From: Trissonchulus latispiculum
Lineage: Eukaryota; Nematoda; Enoplea; Enoplida; Ironidae
Assembly: GCA_030248195.1 (NCBI GenBank)
Contig: JASAND010022050.1
Location: forward strand, 26,223 to 90,222
Reading direction: 5' to 3'
DNA length: 64,000 nucleotides
Part shown: positions 35,741 through 45,464 of the stretch, in pieces
How positions within the stretch are numbered: position 1 is the stretch's first letter
Layout: every line of letters begins with the position of its first letter
The notes under the pieces: model-generated
Seen by the model: only the letters and a program-made list of their open reading frames with translations
What the model was told of the DNA's origin: nothing
Databases searched by the model: none
Position numbers and translations under genes: made by a program

Positions 35741-38700
35741 ATGGCTATCACCTCAAATGTGGTGGAACGGTGGACCTCCTTGGGCGGATCCGGGTCCCTA
35801 TCACGACCCCCCTCCCCTGGTGCGAAGCGATGGCCTTTCTTTCTTCCCTTCCTCAGAGAAGGCACTTCATTCCCCTGGACCCCCTTCTGGTGCGACCCCT
35901 ACCGAACACTCCATCGAGCCGCCTTTTTCTCCGCCGGTCCAGGTAAACCTGCCTACTGGAACCGGCTGCTGCTGATGGCAGGTGATGTAGAACCCAACCC
36001 GGGCCCCTCCTCCTGGCCCTGTGGTATCTGCAGAATCAATGTTGGGTATAAGGACTACTCTATCAGGTGTAAATCCTGCCGCTCCTGGCACCACAGAAAA
36101 TGCCTCAACCTAACCGTTGCCGAACTTAATGCGGTCGCCAGCGACGGCGACTGGCAGTGTGACCACTGTCTCCACCCTGCCCCAGTTCCTCTCTTTGCCC
36201 CCACGTCTCCAGCTGCCTCTCCACCCCCTACCCCACCCAGCTCTAAGCCAGTCCGTAATGTCTGCAGGCAACCCAGCTCCGGCCTCAAATTTCTCCAGTG
36301 GAACTGTAATGGTCTGAGCCAGGCCAAAAAAGTAGAACTGCAGCAGCTGCTACACAGTGGCTCCTATGACATTGCAGCTATACAGGAGACTAATCTGCAG
36401 CCTGGTAAACCTTTCGCCGTGCCCGGGTACTCAGTATTTCGGAAAGACCGTGTGACTCCCCGGGGCAGAGGCCCTCCAAAAGGGGGCGGAGTGGCCCTCC
36501 TTGTCCGAAATGGTATCCAACATCGTCCCTCCTCCAGACCTCTCACCGCTCCGACGGACTTCACAACAGACGCGGTCGCAGTGGAAATCTTCGGGAACAG
36601 AGACCTCACTGTTGTCTCTGTCTATGTGCCTCCTATCACTCCAGGGGCCCTTGATCTGCGTCAGCAGAAATTCCAACCATCTGCTCTCCCGGCAAACCGG
36701 GGCTGTATAGTCCTTGGGGACTTTAATGGCCACAGCCCCCTCTGGGATTCCTCTTCCACCGTGTCTGATGGAGTGGGTGCACTTCTAGAGGACTGGATGG
36801 AATCGCAATCCCTACTACCAGTCAACGACGGATCTCGGACGCGCACCAACCCAGCGACCGGAAATGGATCTGCTCCGGACGTTTCCATTATCCACCACTC
36901 CATGGCAACTCACTGTGACTGGTCCGTACATCATACCCCCCTCGGCTCTGACCATCACCCCATAACAGTCTCCGTTTCCGGAATGCTGAACCGCAACCAG
37001 CCCCGGCGCAGCCGGCCTAGATTCAGCAAAGCCAACTGGGAAACCTTTGGAAAAATTTTGGATGCTGCCCTTCCGTCAGATCCGAGCCTCATCCAATGTG
37101 CCGAATCTGCCTGCAGTCTGTTCACCAGTGCAGTCTCCAAAGCGCAGACAGCAGCTGTTCCCGTTGGGGACTCAAGACCTCCTAAGCCATGGTGGTCTCC
37201 TGCTGTTGCTGCTGCCATAGGCCAACGTGAAGCACTCTACAAGGAATCTAGGCGGAATCCGGACCGCCTGCCGGACTGGAAGGAGGCATGCAGAACAACC
37301 CGCAAACTAATTATTGACTCAAAACGGGAATGTTGGAGAAAATTTGCCTCTCAGCTGAACGCCAGATCAGACCCCTCCTCAGTCTGGAGGACAGTCAAGA
37401 AAATCAACGGAAACCAGCATAGTGGACAGAGCTCTGGTGCTGCCCTGGTCGTCAACGGAAAGGTCCTGGCCACACCAAATGCCAAAGCTAACGCCTTCGT
37501 CAAGGAGTATGCTTCGGTGGCCCTAACTCGTCCCAGGAAAGAAGATAGAATCGTCCCCCACCACGTGAAGGACACCCTGAGGCTACAGTGTAGTCAAGCA
37601 TCAGCCGAGCTGCCAACGCCTGGCCACCAACCATTCACGTTGGGGGAACTGAACCAGGTTCTGTCCAGAATTAAGTCCTCTGCTGCCCCTGGCCCTGATG
37701 GCATTAGCAATGCCAGTCTCCGCCATCTAACCGAGAAAGGCAAAAATTTCCTCCTCCACCTGTGCAACCTCTGCCTAGCGTCTGGCTCCTGCCCGAACAA
37801 ATGGAAGAGGGCAAAAATCATCCCTATCCTGAAACAGGGCAAGCCAGCGGAGAACCCTAGCAGCTACAGGCCAATCGCCCTGACCTCCTGCGTAGCCAAA
37901 ATTATGGAAAGGCTAGTAAAGGAGCGGCTCTCCTTCTGGCTAGAATCAGAAGGTGTCCTGGACGATCGCCAAGCAGGATTCAGGGCCCTGCGGTCCACTG
38001 AAGACCAAGTCCTCAGATTGACCCAGTCAATCAGCGATGGCTTCAACAAAACCAAACCAGCTGCTAGGACCCTCCTTGCTCTTATCGACTTCAGCCGTGC
38101 CTTTGACAGGGTGTGGCATGCCGGCCTCATCCGAGAAATGATCAGACTCGGAGCGCCACCTTACCTCATCAGATGGATCTATGCCTTCCTGTCAAATCGA
38201 TATTGCCATGTAGAATTCGAAGGGGCTGCCAGCAAAGCCAGGCGATTCCGCAGCGGGGTGCCTCAAGGCTGTGTCCTATCCCCCACACTCTTCCTCATCT
38301 TTGTAAACTCAATCGCTAAAAATCTGCCAGAAGGTGTGTTCGTCTCTCTTTTTGCAGACGACCTGGCCGTCTGGACCCAGCATTCATCACCCATGAAAGC
38401 GGAATCTCTCTTGCAGCAAGCGCTGGACTGTATATCTGACTGGGCCCATTCTAACTACATGGAAATCAACGCTGGGAAATGTGAATCAACCCTCTTTACC
38501 ACCTGGAATGAAGAGCAGAGCTTCAGACCTATACTGCAGATAGCGGGTCAACTAGTTCCCTATAACAAAAATCCCACCTTTCTGGGAATTAAATTTGACC
38601 CCAGCCTATCCTTCAAAGCGCACATTGATTCCATCACTGTGAAGCTCAGAAAACGCAACAATGTGCTCAAGGCCCTAGCAGGAACCAGATGGGGTAGCTC

Positions 38701-40093
38701 GAAAGAAGATCTACGGTTGGTCTACCTCACATACATCGCATCTGCAATGGAATACTGCTGCTCTGCCTGGATGGGCACTACAGCTGATTCCAACCTTGCC
38801 AAGCTCCAGACGATCCAAAACGAAGCAGCAAGAGCCATCACTGGCTGCGTGGGCGGATCTCCCGCTGATCTGGTGCAAAACGAAGCCAACCTTATCCCGC
38901 TGGAGTCCCGGGCTAGGATTGCAACCTGCCTAGCTTTCGAAAAATCTAGACGCCTGCCCCTTAGCAACCCAGTGAAGATGTCATCCGAACGGTCTGTCCG
39001 ACAACGTCTGGGTAGCCAGCGTAGTTGGCGCGAAGTGGGAAAGCGTCTATCCAGCAGACATCAACTATTAAACCTACCTACTGACTCCCTGCATGCAACG
39101 GGCCCACTGCCACCCTGGGAATATCCCGGAGGCCTTTCCATCAGCGACGACCTGAGCCTCTCTATCCGACGCAGCGACCCTGTTGAAGCCAAACGGGGCC
39201 ACACTCTACAGATGCTGGCTGCTGACCCTAACTACCCCCCTGACGTAGAAGTCTACACGGATGGCTCAGCCAAGGATGGATGCGAAAACGGTGGCGCAGG
39301 AGTGCACATCATACACCATCGAAACAAAACTACCAGAAACATCAGCGAACCTGCTGGCAGGTTCACTTCGAGCTATCGGGCGGAACTGACAGCACTTACT
39401 CGTGCTCTCCACTGGATCCGGGATGTCAGCTCCAACGACGACCAATCTATCGGAATTTTTCTGGACTCTAAATCTGTGGTCCAGAAGCTCATCTCTGGCC
39501 CCGGCAGAGCGCGTTCGTCTGTGGAGATTGAAGTTTGGTCTCTACTTAAGGAAATATGCTCTCCGGAAAACCGAACTGTGTCCATCTATTGGATCCCGGG
39601 GCATTCAGGGATCCCGGGTAATGATTGTGCGGACTCGTTGGCGAATCTGGGTTCCGTTCTAAGCCAAGATGAAGCTCCAATTGACCTGTCGTCAGCCAGA
39701 GCCCTGGTCCGAAAGCGCGAATATCAGTGCTGGCAATCAAAGCTCAGTTCCCAACGACTTGGCTGTCCCGTCCTTCCTCCTCCTTCCACCAGGGAACAGT
39801 TCTTAAACAGGGCTGAGAGAAGCATCCTCTCCCAGCTCCGGGTTGGCGGGTTCTGTCCTGTCCTAAATTGGTATCTGCACCGAATTGGTGCCTCCGAAAC
39901 CCCTTTCTGCCAATATTGTCCAGGAAAAACAGATGACCTGAACCATGTCCTAATCGACTGCCCCCAGGCGGATGCGGCCCGCCTCAGACACCTCGGTTCC
40001 AACCCTTCGCACCAGGTCCTGTGGGTTTTCCCGGGGAATGTAATTGCCTTTCTCCGGGAATGCGGGCGCCTATCAGGTGTCCGGATCAATTGA
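35741..40093 (+). CDS. Intact LINE polyprotein: 2A peptide, PHD finger, APE endonuclease, RT, RNase H, zinc knuckle
   Basis: A single uninterrupted 1450-codon frame. I chose ATG 35741 because the in-frame sequence before it is T-tract-coded poly-Phe. Residues about 76-89 are a 2A ribosome-skip motif (LLLMAGDVEPNPGP), which would release an 88-residue leader and start the main product at Pro89. A PHD-like C4HC3 finger follows (CGIC...WHHRKC...WQCDHC, about 94-140). The APE endonuclease (QWNCNG, IQETN, GDFNGH, SDHHP; about 180-405) is next. RT follows (SYRPIALTSC, RSGVPQGCVLSP, FADDLAVW; about 690-900), then RNase H (YTDGSAKDG, YRAELTAL, LDSKSVV, PGHSGIPGNDCAD; about 1168-1310) and a C-terminal knuckle CQYC...HVLIDC. 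RNase H suggests the I/Ingi supergroup. A (CAA)n stretch at 40114-40133 follows the stop. Its GC-rich codons contrast with the AT-rich surroundings. Confidence 0.92.
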   Translation: MAITSNVVERWTSLGGSGSLSRPPSPGAKRWPFFLPFLREGTSFPWTPFWCDPYRTLHRAAFFSAGPGKPAYWNRLLLMAGDVEPNPGPSSWPCGICRINVGYKDYSIRCKSCRSWHHRKCLNLTVAELNAVASDGDWQCDHCLHPAPVPLFAPTSPAASPPPTPPSSKPVRNVCRQPSSGLKFLQWNCNGLSQAKKVELQQLLHSGSYDIAAIQETNLQPGKPFAVPGYSVFRKDRVTPRGRGPPKGGGVALLVRNGIQHRPSSRPLTAPTDFTTDAVAVEIFGNRDLTVVSVYVPPITPGALDLRQQKFQPSALPANRGCIVLGDFNGHSPLWDSSSTVSDGVGALLEDWMESQSLLPVNDGSRTRTNPATGNGSAPDVSIIHHSMATHCDWSVHHTPLGSDHHPITVSVSGMLNRNQPRRSRPRFSKANWETFGKILDAALPSDPSLIQCAESACSLFTSAVSKAQTAAVPVGDSRPPKPWWSPAVAAAIGQREALYKESRRNPDRLPDWKEACRTTRKLIIDSKRECWRKFASQLNARSDPSSVWRTVKKINGNQHSGQSSGAALVVNGKVLATPNAKANAFVKEYASVALTRPRKEDRIVPHHVKDTLRLQCSQASAELPTPGHQPFTLGELNQVLSRIKSSAAPGPDGISNASLRHLTEKGKNFLLHLCNLCLASGSCPNKWKRAKIIPILKQGKPAENPSSYRPIALTSCVAKIMERLVKERLSFWLESEGVLDDRQAGFRALRSTEDQVLRLTQSISDGFNKTKPAARTLLALIDFSRAFDRVWHAGLIREMIRLGAPPYLIRWIYAFLSNRYCHVEFEGAASKARRFRSGVPQGCVLSPTLFLIFVNSIAKNLPEGVFVSLFADDLAVWTQHSSPMKAESLLQQALDCISDWAHSNYMEINAGKCESTLFTTWNEEQSFRPILQIAGQLVPYNKNPTFLGIKFDPSLSFKAHIDSITVKLRKRNNVLKALAGTRWGSSKEDLRLVYLTYIASAMEYCCSAWMGTTADSNLAKLQTIQNEAARAITGCVGGSPADLVQNEANLIPLESRARIATCLAFEKSRRLPLSNPVKMSSERSVRQRLGSQRSWREVGKRLSSRHQLLNLPTDSLHATGPLPPWEYPGGLSISDDLSLSIRRSDPVEAKRGHTLQMLAADPNYPPDVEVYTDGSAKDGCENGGAGVHIIHHRNKTTRNISEPAGRFTSSYRAELTALTRALHWIRDVSSNDDQSIGIFLDSKSVVQKLISGPGRARSSVEIEVWSLLKEICSPENRTVSIYWIPGHSGIPGNDCADSLANLGSVLSQDEAPIDLSSARALVRKREYQCWQSKLSSQRLGCPVLPPPSTREQFLNRAERSILSQLRVGGFCPVLNWYLHRIGASETPFCQYCPGKTDDLNHVLIDCPQADAARLRHLGSNPSHQVLWVFPGNVIAFLRECGRLSGVRIN

Positions 40094-40670
40094 CGTTTGC
40101 CAACGATCGGAAGCACAACAACAACAACAACAATATAAATTTTCATCCATTAATCATTTAAGCCAAAAGTTTTTCACAGGTTTCACAGAAAGTTGAATTA
40201 AACAATTTCTCGAAGTATTATAAATTTTTTCTTGTGGGGGGCGGTCGTGGGGGTTTTATTTTTTTGTGGTTTTTCAAAATTTTTTTCTTGTTTTTTTTGG
40301 TATTATTTTATATTTTTTCCGGGGAATATTAAAAAAATGAATAATTGGGGATAAAAATAAAAAAAATTAATAAGGATGAAAAGTAAATTGGTGGTAGTTA
40401 CGCGGGTAGGGTCTTAATAAGGGGGAAACAGGGGGGGAAGGGTGGGGGGGAGAGCGGGCTAATTGGGAGGGGCCAGGGAGGATTTTGAGTATTTGTGATT
40501 TTGAGTTTTGTAAAATTGGTTGGGGATTTAGGTAGTAATTTATATATATATATAATGAGGGTGCGACGCTTGGCAAGCTGCCAGCAGAATTTTTACAAAA
40601 TGGGAAAAAACCAAGGGGTGGGAAAAAACCAATTCTTGCTTTTGCTGCCAAACTCTCAAAAATGGTTCTT
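40094..40670 (+). other. LINE 3' flank and simple-sequence region
   Basis: Holds the (CAA)n run, T- and G-rich strings (40230-40460) and a short (TA)n at 40540. The exact LINE 3' end and target duplication were not resolved. Confidence 0.4.
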
Positions 40671-40674
40671 AGTT

Positions 40675-43285
40675 GCTCAAAAGTCATCCACATAGCAAGT
40701 TTAATGCGTTCTTTCACGTGAACAGCTCAAAATTGCATTTGGACTTGGCAATTTTGTGCTGGCCGGTAAAAACCTCATTTTGGCGGATCGGCTGTTTGGC
40801 TCAGCTAAAGCGGCCAAAACGTACTCTGGGACAAAGAAATACGCGAAAAAACACTGAAACAACGTTTATTTTAATTTATTTCATCGAATTTCGAAAGATT
40901 TACAAATTTTTGCATTTTAACATAGAAACTGACAAATTTGATGAAACCTAGCCAGTTGATGCTGCAAATATTGATGTTTGATTTTCTCACTTATTATACG
41001 GAATATCGCAAAAATAAGTGCAGACATGAAGTCAGCGACGCCGATTTAACCTGTTGCATGCATAAAATCGCTAATATGAGTTACCCTGACCGAATACTGG
41101 GGTTGGTTTTTTCCCACCGGCTGGTTGTTTTCCAGTCATTGGTTTTTACCCCGGCTAATTAACCGTTAATTACTAATTAACGACAGGACCTAGAGAGGTG
41201 ATTTATATATCAAAATGACAGTCTAGACAGGGCTTGATAAGAAAATAATTTATAGCCGGATTGCTCCACTGGGTATATAGTTCTGCAGAGTCCAAAAAGT
41301 GACTACCTTGGTTTTTTCCCCGACCTCTATACGTACTTACGTAAATTTGAATGTGTCTTCGGACTTGTGCTATCTAATCTGATTTTAAGTGTATACGTAT
41401 TTTTATTTAATAATGTGTATGTTAATATTCATAATAACAACGATATATATAGTCAGACCCGGGAAAAACGCCCCAGATAAGGGTAAAACAACGGGGCCGC
41501 CCTGGAAGCCCGGTAGACCCGGCGAGTCCCACTAATGTGTGATAATATAGCGCCACCCTAGATGACCTCAAACTATAAGTATGAGACCCCTGGACCAAAT
41601 AGAAAGTTTTCAGTGTAATTTCAAAGTTGACCTCCCAAAACTACCGCCAAAAGCTAAGGGTCATATCGGAATTTCTAAACTTCTCTTGCTAGCGTGGAGA
41701 GACTCCGGGCTCCAATACTGTGCATGTGGGTTTGTATTGGCCCCAAGTATTAACACACAAGGCACCATATCCCCTACTGCATTGGGGCTCCACCAGCTGA
41801 CCATTTTTTTACCCCCAAAATTTCGCCACTTTTCGGGTAAAAAAATGGTCAGAATCCAGCAAAAAATTTTTTCTGAAGCAGTATGGGGGTTTTAATGCGT
41901 TTAGAACGCTTAAAAAGCATCGATTAAGCCTAAAAACTTTTTAAATTAGTCAAAACCGACCATTTTGAATATTTTTCAAAAATGGCTATTTTGCTTATGA
42001 AACCTGATTGCTGGATGCTGCACAATTTTTGAACTTTTCAAATCGATAAAAATTGTTACCAATTCATTATAACTTTGGTTTTTTTGGCCAAATATACTAA
42101 ATTTGATGCGCTCTTTCATCTGGAAGCATCAAATCTACTCTAGCGCCAATATTTTGGGGTGATTTTTTTACCACACACCAATTTTTTACCATTTTGTCGG
42201 GTAAAAAAATCACCGATTTTTTTATTAATCTGAGAATCTGTGGTGCTAGGAAAGATTTTAATACCTGAATCGATAGAGGGCAGTGCCGGGCACTTACATG
42301 CAAAACCGCTTCCAGATTGGCCAACATTTGCGAAAGTTAGAGGCTTAAGTCGAAAACCCTTTTTTTTATCCCGGGTCTGACTATACATCAGACATTATTA
42401 TTATTAATTCTAAACATTCTAAGCAATGCAATAGCGCCGCAGGCCAAAATTTTTGAATAAATCATATTCTGGTTAGAAAAGAATCGCAGTGTTTCAAAAA
42501 GTTTTAAAGAAGTTTGACAAAATTTTTGAAAATTTTAATAAAATTTTGCTTTCGATAATAGGCTAAAATCGGTTCCCGTTGCGGTACGTTTTCAAAAACC
42601 GGAACCGGAACCAAGAAGTATATACCGGAATCGGAATTCCGGTTGATCCCCAATATTATAGAGGTCGGAAAAAAAACCAAGGTAGTCACTTTTTGGACTC
42701 TGCAGAACTACTCTGTGGAGCAATTCGGCTATAAATTGTTTTCTTATCAAGCCCTGTCTAGACTGTCATTTTGGTATATACATAAATCGCGTCTCTAGGT
42801 GCTGTCGTTAATTAGTAATTAACGGTTAATTAGCCGGGGTAAAAAACCAATGGCGGGAAAAAACCAACCTATGGGGGAAAAAACCAACCCCAATATTCGG
42901 GCAGGGTAACTCATATTAGCGATTTTATGCATGCGACAGGTAAAATCGTCGTCGCTGACTTCATATCTGCAGTTATTTTTGCGATATTCCTTATAATAAG
43001 TGAGAAAATCAAAATTTGCAGCATCAACTGGCTAGGTTTCATCAAATTTGCCAGTTTCTATGTTAAAATGCAAAAATTTGTAAATCTTTTGATATTCGGT
43101 GAAATAAAATAAACGTTTTTTCAGTGTTTTTCGCGTATTTCTTTGCCCCAGAGTACATTTTTACCACTTTAGCTAAGCCAAACTGTCGATCCGCCGAAAT
43201 GAGGTTTTTACCGGCTAGCACAAAATTGAAAAGTCCAAATGCGTGAAAGAACGCATTAAACTTGGTATGTGAATGGCTTTTGCTA
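40675..43285. mobile_element. Long-TIR element (arms about 650 bp)
   Basis: The left arm, about 40675-41335, reappears inverted at about 42655-43285. Landmarks are AGCAAGTTTAATGCGTTC with GAACGCATTAAACTTGGT, AACCGTTAATTACTAATTAA on both sides, and TTTTTGGACTCTGCAGAACT inverted. Arms differ by scattered substitutions and indels. The central 1.3 kb has no recognisable transposase and is mostly occupied by a nested TA-type MITE. Superfamily is unassigned; no clear outer target duplication was found. Confidence 0.7.
41452..42381. mobile_element. TA-type (Tc1/mariner-like) MITE nested in the long-TIR element
   Basis: Termini GTCAGACCCGGG and CCCGGGTCTGAC are perfect inverses flanked by TA on each side (41450-41451, 42382-42383). 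About 930 bp. I see no transposase. The interior contains AAAAAATGG/CCATTTT-type inverted motifs. A TA target duplication is the mariner hallmark; the family is inferred from it. Confidence 0.7.
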
Positions 43286-43893
43286 ATTTGCTAATTTTTC
43301 ATTACTTTGTCTGAAATGTACACGGATATCCGGATATTTTTCTCAAATCGGATAGTATCCGGATATAAAAATTATCCGGATATCCAGTGCCCATCAATCT
43401 CCAGAATTTTGAAAAGGGTCCAGTCGGAAAAGGTGTGTCCGACCACAAATTTTTGCCAAAAATGGACTAATTTGGCCCAAAATTTCAAAAACATTTCCGA
43501 AAAGGGTGTGTCCGGACCCCCTGCACCCCCTGGATACGCCCCCTGGTGCGCCCAGTTAAAAACCACTATTGCCATGCCATGTGATAGATAATTGTGCACG
43601 CCTGCAAATTTATAGTAGCCAAAGTTTGATAATTTATTAGATAAATACGTATATATACTTGCAAACTTTCCAAAATCGAACTTGGAAACCAATGTGGTAC
43701 TGCATGGTAGACTTGCTCTACTTAATCGGGTGCAGTTGGCAACTGCAGCTGCTGTGGTTATTGAGTAGGGGGGGACCATGTTTTTTCTCTTCTTTTCCGT
43801 CATGTGCCCCCTCTGACTATATTTGTTTCAAGCTCACTGGAGTTTTGTTTGTTGTTAGGTAGTAGTTGCTCTAAAAGAACGTAAGAGTTGCTT
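43286..43893. other. Non-coding upstream of the ZDHHC-like exon
   Basis: Contains a cluster of GGATATCC palindromes (ATATCCGGATAT units, 43321-43385). TTGTTAG at about 43852-43858 could be a 5' UTR splice acceptor. Otherwise nothing is recognised. Confidence 0.4.
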
Positions 43894-44069
43894 ATGAATG
43901 AAGAAAAAGATACTTCCCAGATGGATTGCGTAACTGCAACCCAATATGGATCCTTTGACAGAGTTAGAGAGCTTATTGAGACTCAGCAGTATAACGTCAA
44001 TCAAAGAGATCCTGATAATATCACCCTCATGCATTGGGCTGCAATAAACAATCGACTTGAGATTGTGCG
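43894..44069 (+). CDS. First coding exon of a ZDHHC17/13-like ankyrin-repeat palmitoyltransferase
   Basis: ATG 43894 opens a frame of 58 codons plus 2 nt ending at a GTATGT donor (44070). The product matches the N-terminal ankyrin region of ZDHHC17 (HIP14) S-acyltransferases: ATQYGSFDRVRELIE, then QRDPDNITLMHWAAINNR and EIVR, the first ankyrin repeat with its LHWAA-type helix. The protein family is a Golgi/endosome membrane enzyme that palmitoylates substrates through a DHHC cysteine-rich domain; that domain is not in this window. No downstream exon was found before 64 kb. So the gene either has a huge intron containing the Polinton or is a fragment. Confidence 0.7.
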
Positions 44070-44476
44070 GTATGTTTTGCTGGATTGGGTTGGTGTTCTT
44101 TTTTATGGGGTTTTGAGCACTGCCGGATCTAGGATTCGGTGACGGGGTGGCGGTAAAATGTTTGCAGCCGGGAGTCCGGGAGACGTAGCCTCCCAGAAAT
44201 TGAAGAAATTTTTGTTCTTGCAATAAAATCGGTCTTCGGATTTTTGATTCTTTTATTTTTGAAGAACTGAGAAAATTTTATAAAAAATATTACACATTTT
44301 TAGGCAAAAATAGGGGTGTGGGTAAAACCAGCCTCAACCAGGTTTTTTTTTTCAAAATAGGACCTGTGTAAATCTTGTGTAAATTTAAATTTCAGTGTGT
44401 ATTTTTGTATGACGCTGTGTAAAATCTAAGAATGTTGTTTTTCAAATATAATACGAAATAAAATATATACATTTAA

Positions 44477-45080
44477 GGTGGTGATTCCTTTTGGGCACAT
44501 ATTGTTATTTGGCGGCGTAAATCAAGATGAAATTTGATGAAACTTTCCGAAATAAGTTCTTTTAGCGTTCTAACACCCTCCGCGCAATCCCGATTCAAAA
44601 ATTCGAGTTTTCCGGTCAGAGTGGTTTTTCCCAATTTCTGAACGTTTGGCAGCTGCTATGCAGTTATGACTATATGCATTCGAAAGATCTCATTGAGCTT
44701 CACATTTTTGCTTCTTAAAGCAAGTTTCTAGCTTTTCTCTACCGTGAGATATAGCCGATTTTCTTGTTTTGGAGTCGAAAACTTGTCATTTTTGCAGAAA
44801 TCAAATAATTCAACATTTCTTGAACTACGCAAGCCGTAAAATCAAAGTTTGGGCGTCGATCTGAAGGTCTCACAGGGACAAATTATCCGACGCATGATCG
44901 TCTTCCAACTGCTATCCTGTAGGCTGCTATCATGGAAAATGTAGTTTTTGCAAAAACACGACCAATTTTTTTCCAAAGATTGTGGAGCATTCACCATGCA
45001 AGCTGGAGGGCTGCTACTGAACAAATGTGTTCTGCACAAATATACCCAGGGACGATTTTTTAGTTGCCCCGATTGCTGCA
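44477..45080 (-). mobile_element. Family B element, truncated at the Polinton junction
   Basis: Starts GGTGGTGATTCC after TTAA (44473-44476) and is the reverse complement of the family B copy at 10339-11319 as far as GTTGCCCCGATTGCTGC (about 45080). There the match stops abruptly and AGTAGTTAG... begins. The missing part is not found elsewhere in the window. Confidence 0.75.
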
Positions 45081-45464
45081 GTAGTTAGAAAAAGGGGGTT
45101 CTGGAACAACGATCATCTGATGAGGTGTTTGCAACCACGGAAGGCAAGAGCTCAAAGAACAAAGATCGCCTGACAAGGAGTTTGATTGGATATTGGTAAT
45201 CCATGTGGAAAATGATCGACAGCGACTAGCGACTTACACTCAGAGAGAATAATCACAAGTTGGAGACAGGCAAAACTGATGAAAGTTATTGCAATTGTTC
45301 CTAGAACAACCACAACAGAGGAACAGATAAGGTTGTTGCATCATGTGTCGTAAAGTTGTCCAAAGGAATTTTGCAGAGCTTTTCTTCTGAACACAACACT
45401 TTTATTGTTTAATACATTGGCTATGCTTTAATATAGTATATTGGTATTTTAAATAGATTGTTAT
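45081..45464. other. Polinton left flank, non-coding
   Basis: No gene. Probable left terminal repeat plus the polymerase 3' UTR; several GATC-containing motifs (AACGATCATCTG, AAAGATCGCC, ATGATCGACAG) occur. Confidence 0.35.
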
